A stretch of 9,443 bases of DNA, taken from Benthortus sp964440495. Its GTDB lineage: Archaea; Thermoproteota; Nitrososphaeria_A; Caldarchaeales; Wolframiiraptoraceae. The notes under the pieces were generated by a model. It was not told the origin of the DNA and searched no databases. It saw nothing but the letters and a program-made list of their open reading frames with translations. Within the stretch, counting starts at the first letter, position 1; each line of letters starts with the position of its first letter. Positions 1 to 5,205 of the stretch are shown piece after piece. Made by a program: the position numbers and the translations under genes. Location of the stretch: assembly GCA_964440495.1 (NCBI GenBank), contig CAYTSD010000042.1:1-9443 (forward strand), written 5' to 3'.

Positions 1-174
1 GTACAGCACATCAGATAACCTAGCATATACGTTACGGGCTTACGCCCCTGCCCTTTAGGACAACAGAATATATGTGGAGAGACTGGCATCTGTTCATTAT
101 GAATGACAGGTTTGAAGAAATATAATTAACGTGTTAGTGAGTTTAGTAGAAACATAAATTGAATAAGACGTTAT
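1..174. other. Left-edge stretch without a confident gene
   Basis: Together with the next entry this covers the gene-poor first 458 bases. The stretch is AT-rich from about 60 to 174. Its only clear structure is a short perfect inverted repeat at 36-47, GGGC-TTAC-GCCC. Read on the minus strand this gives a four-pair stem closed by a GTAA loop, a GNRA-type tetraloop in RNA. A minus-strand frame starting with ATG near position 92 stays open to the left edge for about 28 codons. A plus-strand frame from 24 to 125 contains an ATG at 72 and encodes 17 residues. Neither resembles a family I know, and I call neither a gene. Confidence 0.3.
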
Positions 175-444
175 TTAGAAAGGCGTTTGCATTCTTCGGT
201 TAACAAAAATATACCAGTAAATCTTGTTGATAATCTCATCCCCAGCACCATCGTAACGCCTGCAACATTCTTGAGGTCTGGGAAGACGGCGTAGATTAAT
301 TGGAGGTCTTTTAGGGGTTTCTAGCAGCCGTTTCACGGCTCTAATATGCTCAGGCTTAACGCTAAGACCATGCAACTTATCAAGTAGGATTCTCCGCCTT
401 CACTTGGATAGCAGCTCCTTCTCATTACTACTTATGGCCGCATC
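175..444 (-). pseudogene. Possible decayed small ORF downstream of the CBS gene
   Basis: On the minus strand the frame from 444 down to the TAA at 175-177 is open except for one TGA at 400-402. Read with a tryptophan at that TGA, the product is charged and helix-like: a lysine- and glutamate-rich start, then RRRILLDKL, then KPEHIRAVKRLLETPKRPP. That looks more protein-like than chance usually gives. The intact part can only begin with TTG at 375 (66 codons), and there is no ATG or GTG start or obvious ribosome binding site upstream. The last 25 or so codons look less protein-like. I do not recognise the family. It could be a small gene broken by one TGG-to-TGA change, an old fragment, or chance. 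Confidence 0.2.
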
Positions 445-458
445 TCAAATAAGAGTTG

Positions 459-1598
459 TTACGGTGATTGCTGTTTAGACACATCCTTTGTTTTCTTGTT
501 GACTAGCTGTCTATCTAGTTTTCTGCATAGGTTGTCGAAGGCTTTTGATAGGTACCATCCTTGCGCGGTTACTGTGATTAGTTCTGTAAGTAGATAGACT
601 CTGGCTGCTACTTGGTACAGTGTTCTTCTCCCACTCTTTCTTCTTCGCTTTACGTCTACTACTATCTCAACTATGTCTTGATGGAAGTCGTATGCTTTGT
701 TTATCACTCTAATTATTTTATCCTGAGCCGTTGCTATGTCTTGGAAGTCGCCAAGCTCCATTAACCCTATAATGTATACACGCATCCTTTCTTCCGCCTT
801 GAACTTAAGGAGAAGCGAGATTATCTCCGTGGGCGTTATTATTCCTAAAACCTTTGAGTTTTCCTCAACTATGCAAACATCTTTCCTATGATTCTTAAGG
901 TCTCTCACTACTTCTAGAAGAGAGTCTTCCTGTCTGGCGGTTAGTGGATGTCTATTCATTAAGCCTTTAACGGGAATATCCCACATTCTCACAATATTTC
1001 CACCACGTGACCCTCGAGTCACGCTTTCCTTAGGCTGTATAAGATTAGAGAGTATGTCCCTAGCAGTTATCACGCCGATTAACTCCTCTCCCTCATCAAT
1101 GACTGGTAGATAACTTACATCATGCTTATTCATAATGCTACGGGCGCTTGAGATCTTCTCATCTAAGTTAATGCAGACTACGGGTGTTTTCATGGCTTCC
1201 TTACATGTTATTTTTTGAAGGTCTGAAGATTCTGTCATAGTTTTCATTATATCTAGCTGAGAGATAATGCCGGTGATGTCTCCTCTCTCTTTTCTGACGA
1301 GCAGAGCCCAAGCCTTGTTAGTGACCATTAAGTCTACGGCTTTTAGGATGGTTGATTCAGGTGCGATGTGCATGATGTTCCTTGCAATCCTTCCAAGGAG
1401 GGTGCGGTTAGGATGAGAGACCCTGAGTAAATCGCCTACAACTACTAAACCTATCTTCCTCCTATACTTTACTAACGCTTCTTGAGCATCGTCGTCAATC
1501 ATCCTTCCTAAAAGGCTGGAAACAGTGTCGGTTGATGAAAATATCAATGGTGACGTTCTCATAATTTGTGAAACTTTCTGGAAGGCTACCTCCCTCAT
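459..1598 (-). CDS. Four-CBS-domain protein with C-terminal HPF/RaiA-like domain
   Basis: The 379-residue product has four consecutive CBS repeats at about 8-62, 70-122, 131-187 and 208-265. Each ends in the family signature of a beta strand, glycine and acidic residue: GLVVVGD (50-56), GIISQLD (110-116), GVITARD (175-181) and GIITPTE (252-258). CBS pairs bind adenine nucleotides such as AMP, ATP or SAM. The last 110 residues are not CBS. They show alternating strands, a basic run (KRRRKSGRR, 317-325), a second strand (YQVAARVYL) and a closing helix AFDNLCRKLDRQL (353-365). That pattern resembles the HPF/RaiA (S30AE) ribosome hibernation fold. I infer a soluble, nucleotide-responsive ribosome-associated protein. 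The ATG at 1598 opens directly into CBS1 and lies about 16 nt from the predicted transcription start. The gene is divergent from the ferritin-like gene. The CBS assignment is firm; the HPF assignment is moderate. Confidence 0.9.
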   Translation of the reverse strand: MREVAFQKVSQIMRTSPLIFSSTDTVSSLLGRMIDDDAQEALVKYRRKIGLVVVGDLLRVSHPNRTLLGRIARNIMHIAPESTILKAVDLMVTNKAWALLVRKERGDITGIISQLDIMKTMTESSDLQKITCKEAMKTPVVCINLDEKISSARSIMNKHDVSYLPVIDEGEELIGVITARDILSNLIQPKESVTRGSRGGNIVRMWDIPVKGLMNRHPLTARQEDSLLEVVRDLKNHRKDVCIVEENSKVLGIITPTEIISLLLKFKAEERMRVYIIGLMELGDFQDIATAQDKIIRVINKAYDFHQDIVEIVVDVKRRRKSGRRTLYQVAARVYLLTELITVTAQGWYLSKAFDNLCRKLDRQLVNKKTKDVSKQQSP

Positions 1599-1634
1599 TA
1601 TTAATCTAATTCCCTGACTTTAGTTGCTCTAACA

Positions 1635-1644
1635 CTATTTAAAG
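1635..1644. promoter_or_regulatory. Near-palindromic TATA element shared by CBS and EncFtn-like genes
   Basis: CTATTTAAAG with core TTTAAA (1638-1643) is the only good TATA candidate in the 97-bp gap between the two divergent genes. Placing transcription starts about 26 bp from its centre gives about 1614 on the minus strand, 16 nt before the CBS ATG, and about 1667 on the plus strand, 29 nt before the ATG at 1696. It also argues against the GTG at 1648 as the start of the plus-strand gene, since that codon would lie outside the transcript. Confidence 0.5.
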
Positions 1645-1695
1645 ACTGTGCGCACGGGAATCAAGGCTTATATCCGATGTAGCGATGTTCCTAGC

Positions 1696-1977
1696 ATGCT
1701 CTCCAAGATTCCTATAGAGCTTGATAAGATTCGTGCTGGTGATTTGGATAAGGAGGTATTGAGGGTTGGGATAATCGCTGAACTTGACGCCATTAACCTT
1801 TATGAGCAGATGGCTAACATGGTTAGAGATGAACGGATTAGGAAAGTGTTACTGGATATTGCGAGAGAGGAGAAGACTCATGTCGGTGAATTCTTAGCCT
1901 TGCTGCTAGACATCGATAGGGAACAGGAAAAGGAATTAGAAGAGGGTAAGAAAGAGGTTGAGGAGCTGGGAGAATAA
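1696..1977 (+). CDS. EncFtn-type ferritin-like protein (small rubrerythrin-superfamily)
   Basis: This is a 93-residue, two-helix ferritin-like protein. Helix 1 holds IIAELDAINLYEQMA (26-40) and helix 2 holds DIAREEKTHVGEF (54-66). E29, Y36, E59 and H62 have the same spacing as the ferroxidase-site residues of encapsulated ferritin (E32, Y39, E62 and H65 in the Rhodospirillum rubrum protein, from memory). EncFtn is half a ferritin; it dimerises so that iron binds between subunits, and forms decamer rings that oxidise Fe(II), usually inside an encapsulin shell. The start AELDAINLYEQMA strongly recalls the N-terminal domain of archaeal ferritin-encapsulin fusions. Here the domain stands alone, no shell gene is visible, and the acidic C-terminal tail has no clear targeting peptide. 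I chose ATG 1696 over in-frame GTG 1648 because MLSKIPIELDKI looks like the family N-terminus and because the promoter overlaps the longer version. It ends 6 bp from the convergent Lrp gene. Confidence 0.87.
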   Translation: MLSKIPIELDKIRAGDLDKEVLRVGIIAELDAINLYEQMANMVRDERIRKVLLDIAREEKTHVGEFLALLLDIDREQEKELEEGKKEVEELGE

Positions 1978-1998
1978 TTTTTACTACTTTATTTTTTC
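1978..1998 (+). terminator. T-rich terminator after the EncFtn-like gene
   Basis: Immediately after the TAA are TTTTT (1978-1982) and, after a few bases, a stretch with six consecutive Ts (about 1992-1997). Archaeal RNA polymerase terminates at T runs without needing a hairpin. The signal lies inside the 3' end of the opposing Lrp gene, so terminator and coding sequence share bases. Confidence 0.35.
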
Positions 1999-2406
1999 TA
2001 GAATTATCGCAGGGCATATTCTCGTAACTCCATCTATGGATTCAAGCTTTTTTAGGAATTTCCTGAGTTCTTCGGTGTCCTTGAACCAGCATTCCATTAG
2101 TATCATGTGGTCTCCGCTTGAGGAGTAGAGGCTTAAGACCTCTTCCATGTTCTTCATCTTCTCAATTGCTGGAATATACTTCTCAGGCTTGGTATCTACC
2201 CCTATTATCGCTTGAACAGCGAACCCTATCTTCTTAGGATCTATCTCTATCGTGAATCTTCTTATCACTCCTTCTTCCTGTAGTTTCTTAACCTTCTTCC
2301 TAACAGCTGTCTCAGTTACTTTTAGGCGTCGGGCTATCTCTATGAATGGAGTTCTGGAATTTTGTTGAAGTATCCTTAGGAGGTCTTTGTTTGAAATTCG
2401 AACCAC
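1984..2406 (-). CDS. Lrp/AsnC-family transcription regulator
   Basis: The 140-residue product has the two-domain Lrp/AsnC layout. A winged helix-turn-helix spans about 5-50, with SNKDLLRILQQNSRTPF leading into the recognition unit VTETAVRKKVKKLQEEGVI (30-48). A linker strand (FTIEIDPKKIGF) joins it to a RAM effector-binding domain at about 64-136, with SSSGDHMILMECWFKD (95-110) and a final strand at 126-137. Such proteins form dimers to octamers that wrap DNA and often respond to amino acids. No cysteine pattern suggests redox sensing. The start is GTG at 2406: the helix-turn-helix begins at once, an in-frame TGA closes the frame upstream, and no ATG, GTG or TTG occurs for dozens of codons downstream. 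A TATA-like box about 26 bp upstream implies leaderless initiation. It is divergent from the peroxiredoxin gene, so self-regulation and control of that gene are plausible but unproven. Confidence 0.92.
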   Translation of the reverse strand: MVRISNKDLLRILQQNSRTPFIEIARRLKVTETAVRKKVKKLQEEGVIRRFTIEIDPKKIGFAVQAIIGVDTKPEKYIPAIEKMKNMEEVLSLYSSSGDHMILMECWFKDTEELRKFLKKLESIDGVTRICPAIILEKIK

Positions 2407-2411
2407 AATGC

Positions 2412-2419
2412 TTATAAAT
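2412..2419 (+). promoter_or_regulatory. TATA box of the peroxiredoxin gene
   Basis: TTATAAAT is a strong archaeal TATA match. Its centre predicts a transcription start near 2442, giving a leader of about 19 nt that includes a Shine-Dalgarno-like GAGGG (2449-2453) seven bases before the ATG at 2461. It cannot drive the minus-strand Lrp gene, because the implied start would lie inside the Lrp coding region. Confidence 0.6.
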
Positions 2420-2427
2420 CAAACATC

Positions 2428-2435
2428 CTAATAAA
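2428..2435 (-). promoter_or_regulatory. TATA-like box of the Lrp/AsnC gene
   Basis: On the minus strand these bases read TTTATTAG, centred about 26 bp from the GTG at 2406, which fits a leaderless transcript. The box lies downstream of the peroxiredoxin TATA box rather than behind it, so the two promoters cross each other. A short inverted repeat (ACAT at 2423-2426, ATGT at 2435-2438) brackets the box and could be part of an operator. Confidence 0.45.
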
Positions 2436-2460
2436 TGTAACGAACAAAGAGGGTAGGAAT

Positions 2461-3111
2461 ATGGAAGGTGCATCTGGTAGGATTCCTCTATTGGGGGAGA
2501 AGGTTCCGAGCTTTGAGGCGCAGACAACCAAGGGGAAGATGAAGTTTCCAGACGATTATAAGGGCAAGTGGGTTGTACTCTTCTCGCATCCAGCTGACTT
2601 CACGCCTGTCTGCACAACAGAGTTTGTAGCCTTCCAGAAGAGGTTTGAAGAGTTTCAGAAGCTTGGCTGCGAGCTGATAGGGCTGAGTATAGACCAGGTA
2701 TTCAGCCATATAAAGTGGGTTGAGTGGATAAAGGAGAAGCTTAACGTTGAGATAAAGTTCCCAATAATCGCCGACGACCAAGGAAAGATAGCGAACCTAC
2801 TTGGAATGATTCATCCAGGTAAGGGAACAAACACCGTGAGAGCGGTTTTCATAATCGACCCAAACGGCATTCTAAGGGCGCTGCTCTATTATCCGCAAGA
2901 GCTTGGAAGAAACATGGATGAGATATTAAGAATGGTTAAGGCCCTCCAGATCTCGGACAAGAATCAGGTAGCCATGCCTGCAAACTGGCCTAACAATGAG
3001 CTTATAGGAGACGAGGTCATAATCCCACCTGCAACCGATGAGCAGACAGCGAAGGAAAGAGTGAAGCAATACAAATGCTATGACTGGTGGTTCTGCCACA
3101 AAAAACTTTGA
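2461..3111 (+). CDS. Peroxiredoxin (thioredoxin-dependent peroxidase, Prx6-like archaeal type)
   Basis: The 216-residue product is a cytosolic thiol peroxidase that reduces hydrogen peroxide, alkyl hydroperoxides and possibly peroxynitrite. The thioredoxin-fold core begins at LGEKVPSFEA. The catalytic motif HPADFTPVCTTEF (43-55) contains P44, T48 and the peroxidatic cysteine C51. The conserved arginine is R127 in NTVRAVFIIDP. The C-terminal arm has C206 and C212 five residues apart (C-YDWWF-C), matching the C-terminal cysteine pair of the Aeropyrum pernix thioredoxin peroxidase, which forms decamers. Length is a little shorter than that protein's 250 or so residues. C206 or C212 is the likely resolving cysteine. 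GAGGG (2449-2453) is a good ribosome binding site. It is divergent from the Lrp/AsnC gene, and a ferritin-like gene lies just beyond, which supports a peroxide and iron defence role. Confidence 0.95.
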   Translation: MEGASGRIPLLGEKVPSFEAQTTKGKMKFPDDYKGKWVVLFSHPADFTPVCTTEFVAFQKRFEEFQKLGCELIGLSIDQVFSHIKWVEWIKEKLNVEIKFPIIADDQGKIANLLGMIHPGKGTNTVRAVFIIDPNGILRALLYYPQELGRNMDEILRMVKALQISDKNQVAMPANWPNNELIGDEVIIPPATDEQTAKERVKQYKCYDWWFCHKKL

Positions 3112-3114
3112 AAT

Positions 3115-3150
3115 TCTTTAATTTTTGTTAACTTTGATTTCTTTTCTTCC
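3115..3150 (+). terminator. T-rich terminator after the peroxiredoxin gene
   Basis: Several T runs follow the TGA stop (TTTAATTTTTG, then TTTGATTTCTTTTCTTCC), typical of intrinsic termination by archaeal RNA polymerase. No stable GC-rich hairpin precedes them. Confidence 0.45.
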
Positions 3151-3173
3151 CTCTCAGAGTCCGTGAAGATTAC

Positions 3174-3196
3174 ATACTCTATTCAGAGTATAAATA
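3174..3196. promoter_or_regulatory. Perfect 7-bp inverted repeat overlapping a TATA-like box, no gene downstream
   Basis: ATACTCT-ATTC-AGAGTAT (3174-3191) is a perfect inverted repeat with a 4-base centre. Its right arm runs into a TATA-like GTATAAATA (3188-3196). It lies in the 143-bp gap between the tail-to-tail peroxiredoxin and glycosyltransferase genes, where no protein-gene promoter is expected. On the plus strand the predicted start is near 3219, and downstream there is only an eight-codon frame (ATG at about 3219). It may be an operator-like promoter for a small RNA, an antisense transcript, or chance. Confidence 0.3.
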
Positions 3197-3254
3197 AGTT
3201 TCCGAAACCCTCCATACATGAATAATTGCGGCACTCCAGTTTAAGCCTATTCGA

Positions 3255-4151
3255 TTAAAAATATTCTTTATGTTTCTTTGTTGATGATGCTATGTCCCAT
3301 GTAGCTTTACATGCTTTTGGCATTAGTTTAGGGGTATAGAGCAGTGTTAGGAGGTAGGATACTAGAACGGCTGGTAGGTCACGTGGCTTTAGAGCTTCCA
3401 GGAATCCTTGAAACTGTTCTCTTAGACCTATTCTTCTTGGGATTTCTCTCTCAACTAGTTCTGAGAGTTGACGGTGGCTGAAGTAGGCTCTAATAGTCTG
3501 GGATGCGAAGTCTCTTATGGTTTCAGTGGGCTTGAAATAGACTCTGGCGTCATCAACGTAGACAACCTTCCATCCTAGTTTATGAGCCATTCCTTGTAGA
3601 TAGAGGTCAACAGCCATTATCTGCTCTGGAATCTCTATGTTCTCGACAAGCTCCATCCTCGCCGCCAGCCCTCTCCCCATCACAATTAGCTGGCATTCAG
3701 GGTATCTAAGCCTCATAATTCTGAGCCATCGCGCAACTATCGTCGAGGCTCTTCCAGCAATGCTTTCTGTAGGCAGTGGAACCGTATTTGACGCAGCTAT
3801 CCCTATATCATTTCTTTCTAGGAGTGGTTGAAGTAGCTTTTTCGATGTGTATGGTTTGAGGTTTATGTCTGCGTCATAGAGTAGTAGAGCTTCTCCTTCA
3901 GCTAGTCTGAATATCTCATTCCATGCTGATGCCACACCCCTCCTCTCATCGTGGTGACGCAATATGAGTTGATATGGAGGCTCTTTCTCCATAAATTCTT
4001 CAACGAGTTTAGGGGTTTCATCGGAGCTGTCATCCGAGACTATTACCTTGATTATTTTGAAGCCGTCTAGCTGTTGTTCAGCGAGTTGTCGGAGTAGTCG
4101 TAGGAGGTTGTAGCCTTCATTATAGGAGGGGATTCCAACGCTTACATCCAT
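3255..4151 (-). CDS. Family 2 (GT-A) glycosyltransferase
   Basis: The 298-residue product is a GT2-type enzyme that transfers a sugar from a nucleotide-activated donor, probably to a lipid carrier at the inner face of the membrane. Visible motifs are VGIPSYNEG (5-13), the nucleotide-binding IVSDDSSDET (37-46), the metal-binding DAD in LLLYDADINL (89-98), and the VDLYLQ segment (181-186), where D182 sits in the usual position of the catalytic base. A hydrophobic stretch at about 259-277 may anchor the C-terminus. The frame continues upstream to 4394, but that part is the mirror of the opposite gene and is rich in arginine and proline. I start at ATG 4151, where MDVSVGIPSYNEG is a normal GT2 N-terminus and lies about 5 nt from the predicted transcription start. 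It is divergent from the flippase-like gene. The sugar and acceptor are unknown. Confidence 0.9.
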   Translation of the reverse strand: MDVSVGIPSYNEGYNLLRLLRQLAEQQLDGFKIIKVIVSDDSSDETPKLVEEFMEKEPPYQLILRHHDERRGVASAWNEIFRLAEGEALLLYDADINLKPYTSKKLLQPLLERNDIGIAASNTVPLPTESIAGRASTIVARWLRIMRLRYPECQLIVMGRGLAARMELVENIEIPEQIMAVDLYLQGMAHKLGWKVVYVDDARVYFKPTETIRDFASQTIRAYFSHRQLSELVEREIPRRIGLREQFQGFLEALKPRDLPAVLVSYLLTLLYTPKLMPKACKATWDIASSTKKHKEYF

Positions 4152-4178
4152 TTCTCTCCTGTTAGTCTTGTGGTGGTG

Positions 4179-4188
4179 TATAAATTTA
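4179..4188. promoter_or_regulatory. TATA element shared by glycosyltransferase and flippase-like genes
   Basis: TATAAATTTA reads as a TATA box on the plus strand and as TAAATTTATA on the minus strand. Predicted starts are about 4208 (plus), five bases before the chosen TTG at 4213, and about 4156 (minus), about five bases before the ATG at 4151. Both transcripts would be nearly leaderless. No other AT-rich box of this quality occurs in the 61-bp gap. Confidence 0.55.
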
Positions 4189-4212
4189 GGGTTCTCACCG
4201 TGTTTAGAGGGT

Positions 4213-5205
4213 TTGAAGGGTCTTCTCCGTAAGGCTTTGATAGGCGTGCTCGTGAGCCTGATAGTTCTACTGCTGATTACAGTATTCTTTGGAATCAGGT
4301 TAAGCGACGTGTCGGCGGTTGGGCTTAATGCGTTTCTATTTTCCTGCCTTCTCTCAGTCGGCAGCCTCCTAGCTAGGGGAGCAAGATTCCCCATAATCCT
4401 AAGAAGGTATCATGGCGGGTTGAGGGTAGGTTTTTTCAAGGCTCTCTTGGTTAGGTTGGGAAGCGAGTTCATAGCGTTGGTTTCCTTTGCCTACGTTGGA
4501 GACGAGGTCTTCAGACTTGGCTGGCTGACGAGGAAAGGCGTCGACTCCGGATATGCGGCATGGATAGCCTATATGGAGATATTCTTCGACGTCTTAATCG
4601 GGACGGCTCTCTCCCTGATCTCGGCAGCCTTTCTCCTAGTCCATGGAGCCATGCTTATAGGTGGGGCAACCGCGGCCATCGCTGGAGTAACCCTAGTTCT
4701 CCACCTAGTCTTCCTAACCTACTCCGTTAAGCATGTCTTCCACCTTCCCTCGATAGTCCATAGGCTTTTGAAGTATCTGCCAGGTAGTCTAGGGGAACGT
4801 ATATACAAGGCTGTAGACGAAACCCTCACAGAGTTCTCCATAGTTGCACAGAGCGTTGTAGGGGAGAGAAACCTAGGCTTAATATTAGCCAACATACTTC
4901 TAACGCTGCTCGGAGCCCTTTTTCTAGCAGGGTCGCTTCAAGTCCTCTTGAACGCTGTGGGGATAGGGGTAGATCTTCTGGTAGCCATGGTTATCGTCTT
5001 CGCCTCGGTAGCCCTCTCAACACTTCCCGTAACAATCGGTGGCTCAGGGTTAAGCGAGGTTGGAGCAGCCTTCTCAGCCCTAGCGTTCTATTCTGAGAAC
5101 CCGTGGGGAGCTGTGGTGGCGTGGAGGATAGCGACCTACCATATCCCGCTTCTTCTCTGCGGCTTGGCCATGGCCATAGTCTTAGCAGAGTTCGGGAAAC
5201 CCTAG
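4213..5205 (+). CDS. LPG-synthase-TM/UPF0104 flippase-like membrane protein
   Basis: The 330-residue integral membrane protein has about seven or eight hydrophobic segments, for example 8-28, 36-56, 118-145, 150-170, 220-245 and 253-280. The conserved family box PVTIGGSGLSEVG (272-284) follows a run of small residues. It also carries the early SLLARGARF-ILRRY pattern of UPF0104. This is the membrane domain found at the C-terminus of bacterial MprF and of the haloarchaeal AglD protein, where it is thought to flip or handle lipid-linked substrates. It lacks the soluble transferase domain. The frame extends upstream to TTG 4168, but that codon lies before the TATA box. TTG 4213 is the best supported start and begins just before the first membrane helix; GTG codons shortly downstream are alternatives. 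It is divergent from a GT2 gene, and its stop overlaps that of DUF763 by 4 bp. The transported substrate is unknown. Confidence 0.87.
   Translation: MKGLLRKALIGVLVSLIVLLLITVFFGIRLSDVSAVGLNAFLFSCLLSVGSLLARGARFPIILRRYHGGLRVGFFKALLVRLGSEFIALVSFAYVGDEVFRLGWLTRKGVDSGYAAWIAYMEIFFDVLIGTALSLISAAFLLVHGAMLIGGATAAIAGVTLVLHLVFLTYSVKHVFHLPSIVHRLLKYLPGSLGERIYKAVDETLTEFSIVAQSVVGERNLGLILANILLTLLGALFLAGSLQVLLNAVGIGVDLLVAMVIVFASVALSTLPVTIGGSGLSEVGAAFSALAFYSENPWGAVVAWRIATYHIPLLLCGLAMAIVLAEFGKP

Noticed and set aside
36..47. GGGC-TTAC-GCCC hairpin as the end of an IS200/IS605-type element
   Set aside because: No transposase or TnpB sequence is visible, the stem is only four pairs, and the window edge is 35 bases away, so there is nothing to support an element end.
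1648..1695. 16-residue N-terminal extension of the ferritin-like protein from GTG 1648
   Set aside because: The TATA element at 1635-1644 would put the transcript start downstream of this codon, and the family N-terminus begins at the ATG at 1696.
1677..1717. ATG directly followed by TAG (1677-1682), and a 10-codon frame from ATG 1685 overlapping the start of the ferritin-like gene
   Set aside because: These could look like upstream regulatory frames, but neither has a ribosome binding site and such short frames are expected by chance.
2312..2781. Minus-strand frames over the Lrp start and the peroxiredoxin gene
   Set aside because: They are shadows of the real genes, with no family resemblance and no promoter in place.
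4168..4212. 15-residue extension of the flippase-like protein from TTG 4168
   Set aside because: It runs through the TATA box at 4179-4188 and so would not be in the transcript.
4152..4394. 81-residue N-terminal extension of the glycosyltransferase
   Set aside because: It is the reverse reading of the flippase-like gene, is arginine- and proline-rich with no family resemblance, and lies upstream of the predicted start. GT2 proteins begin at the IPSYNEG strand.
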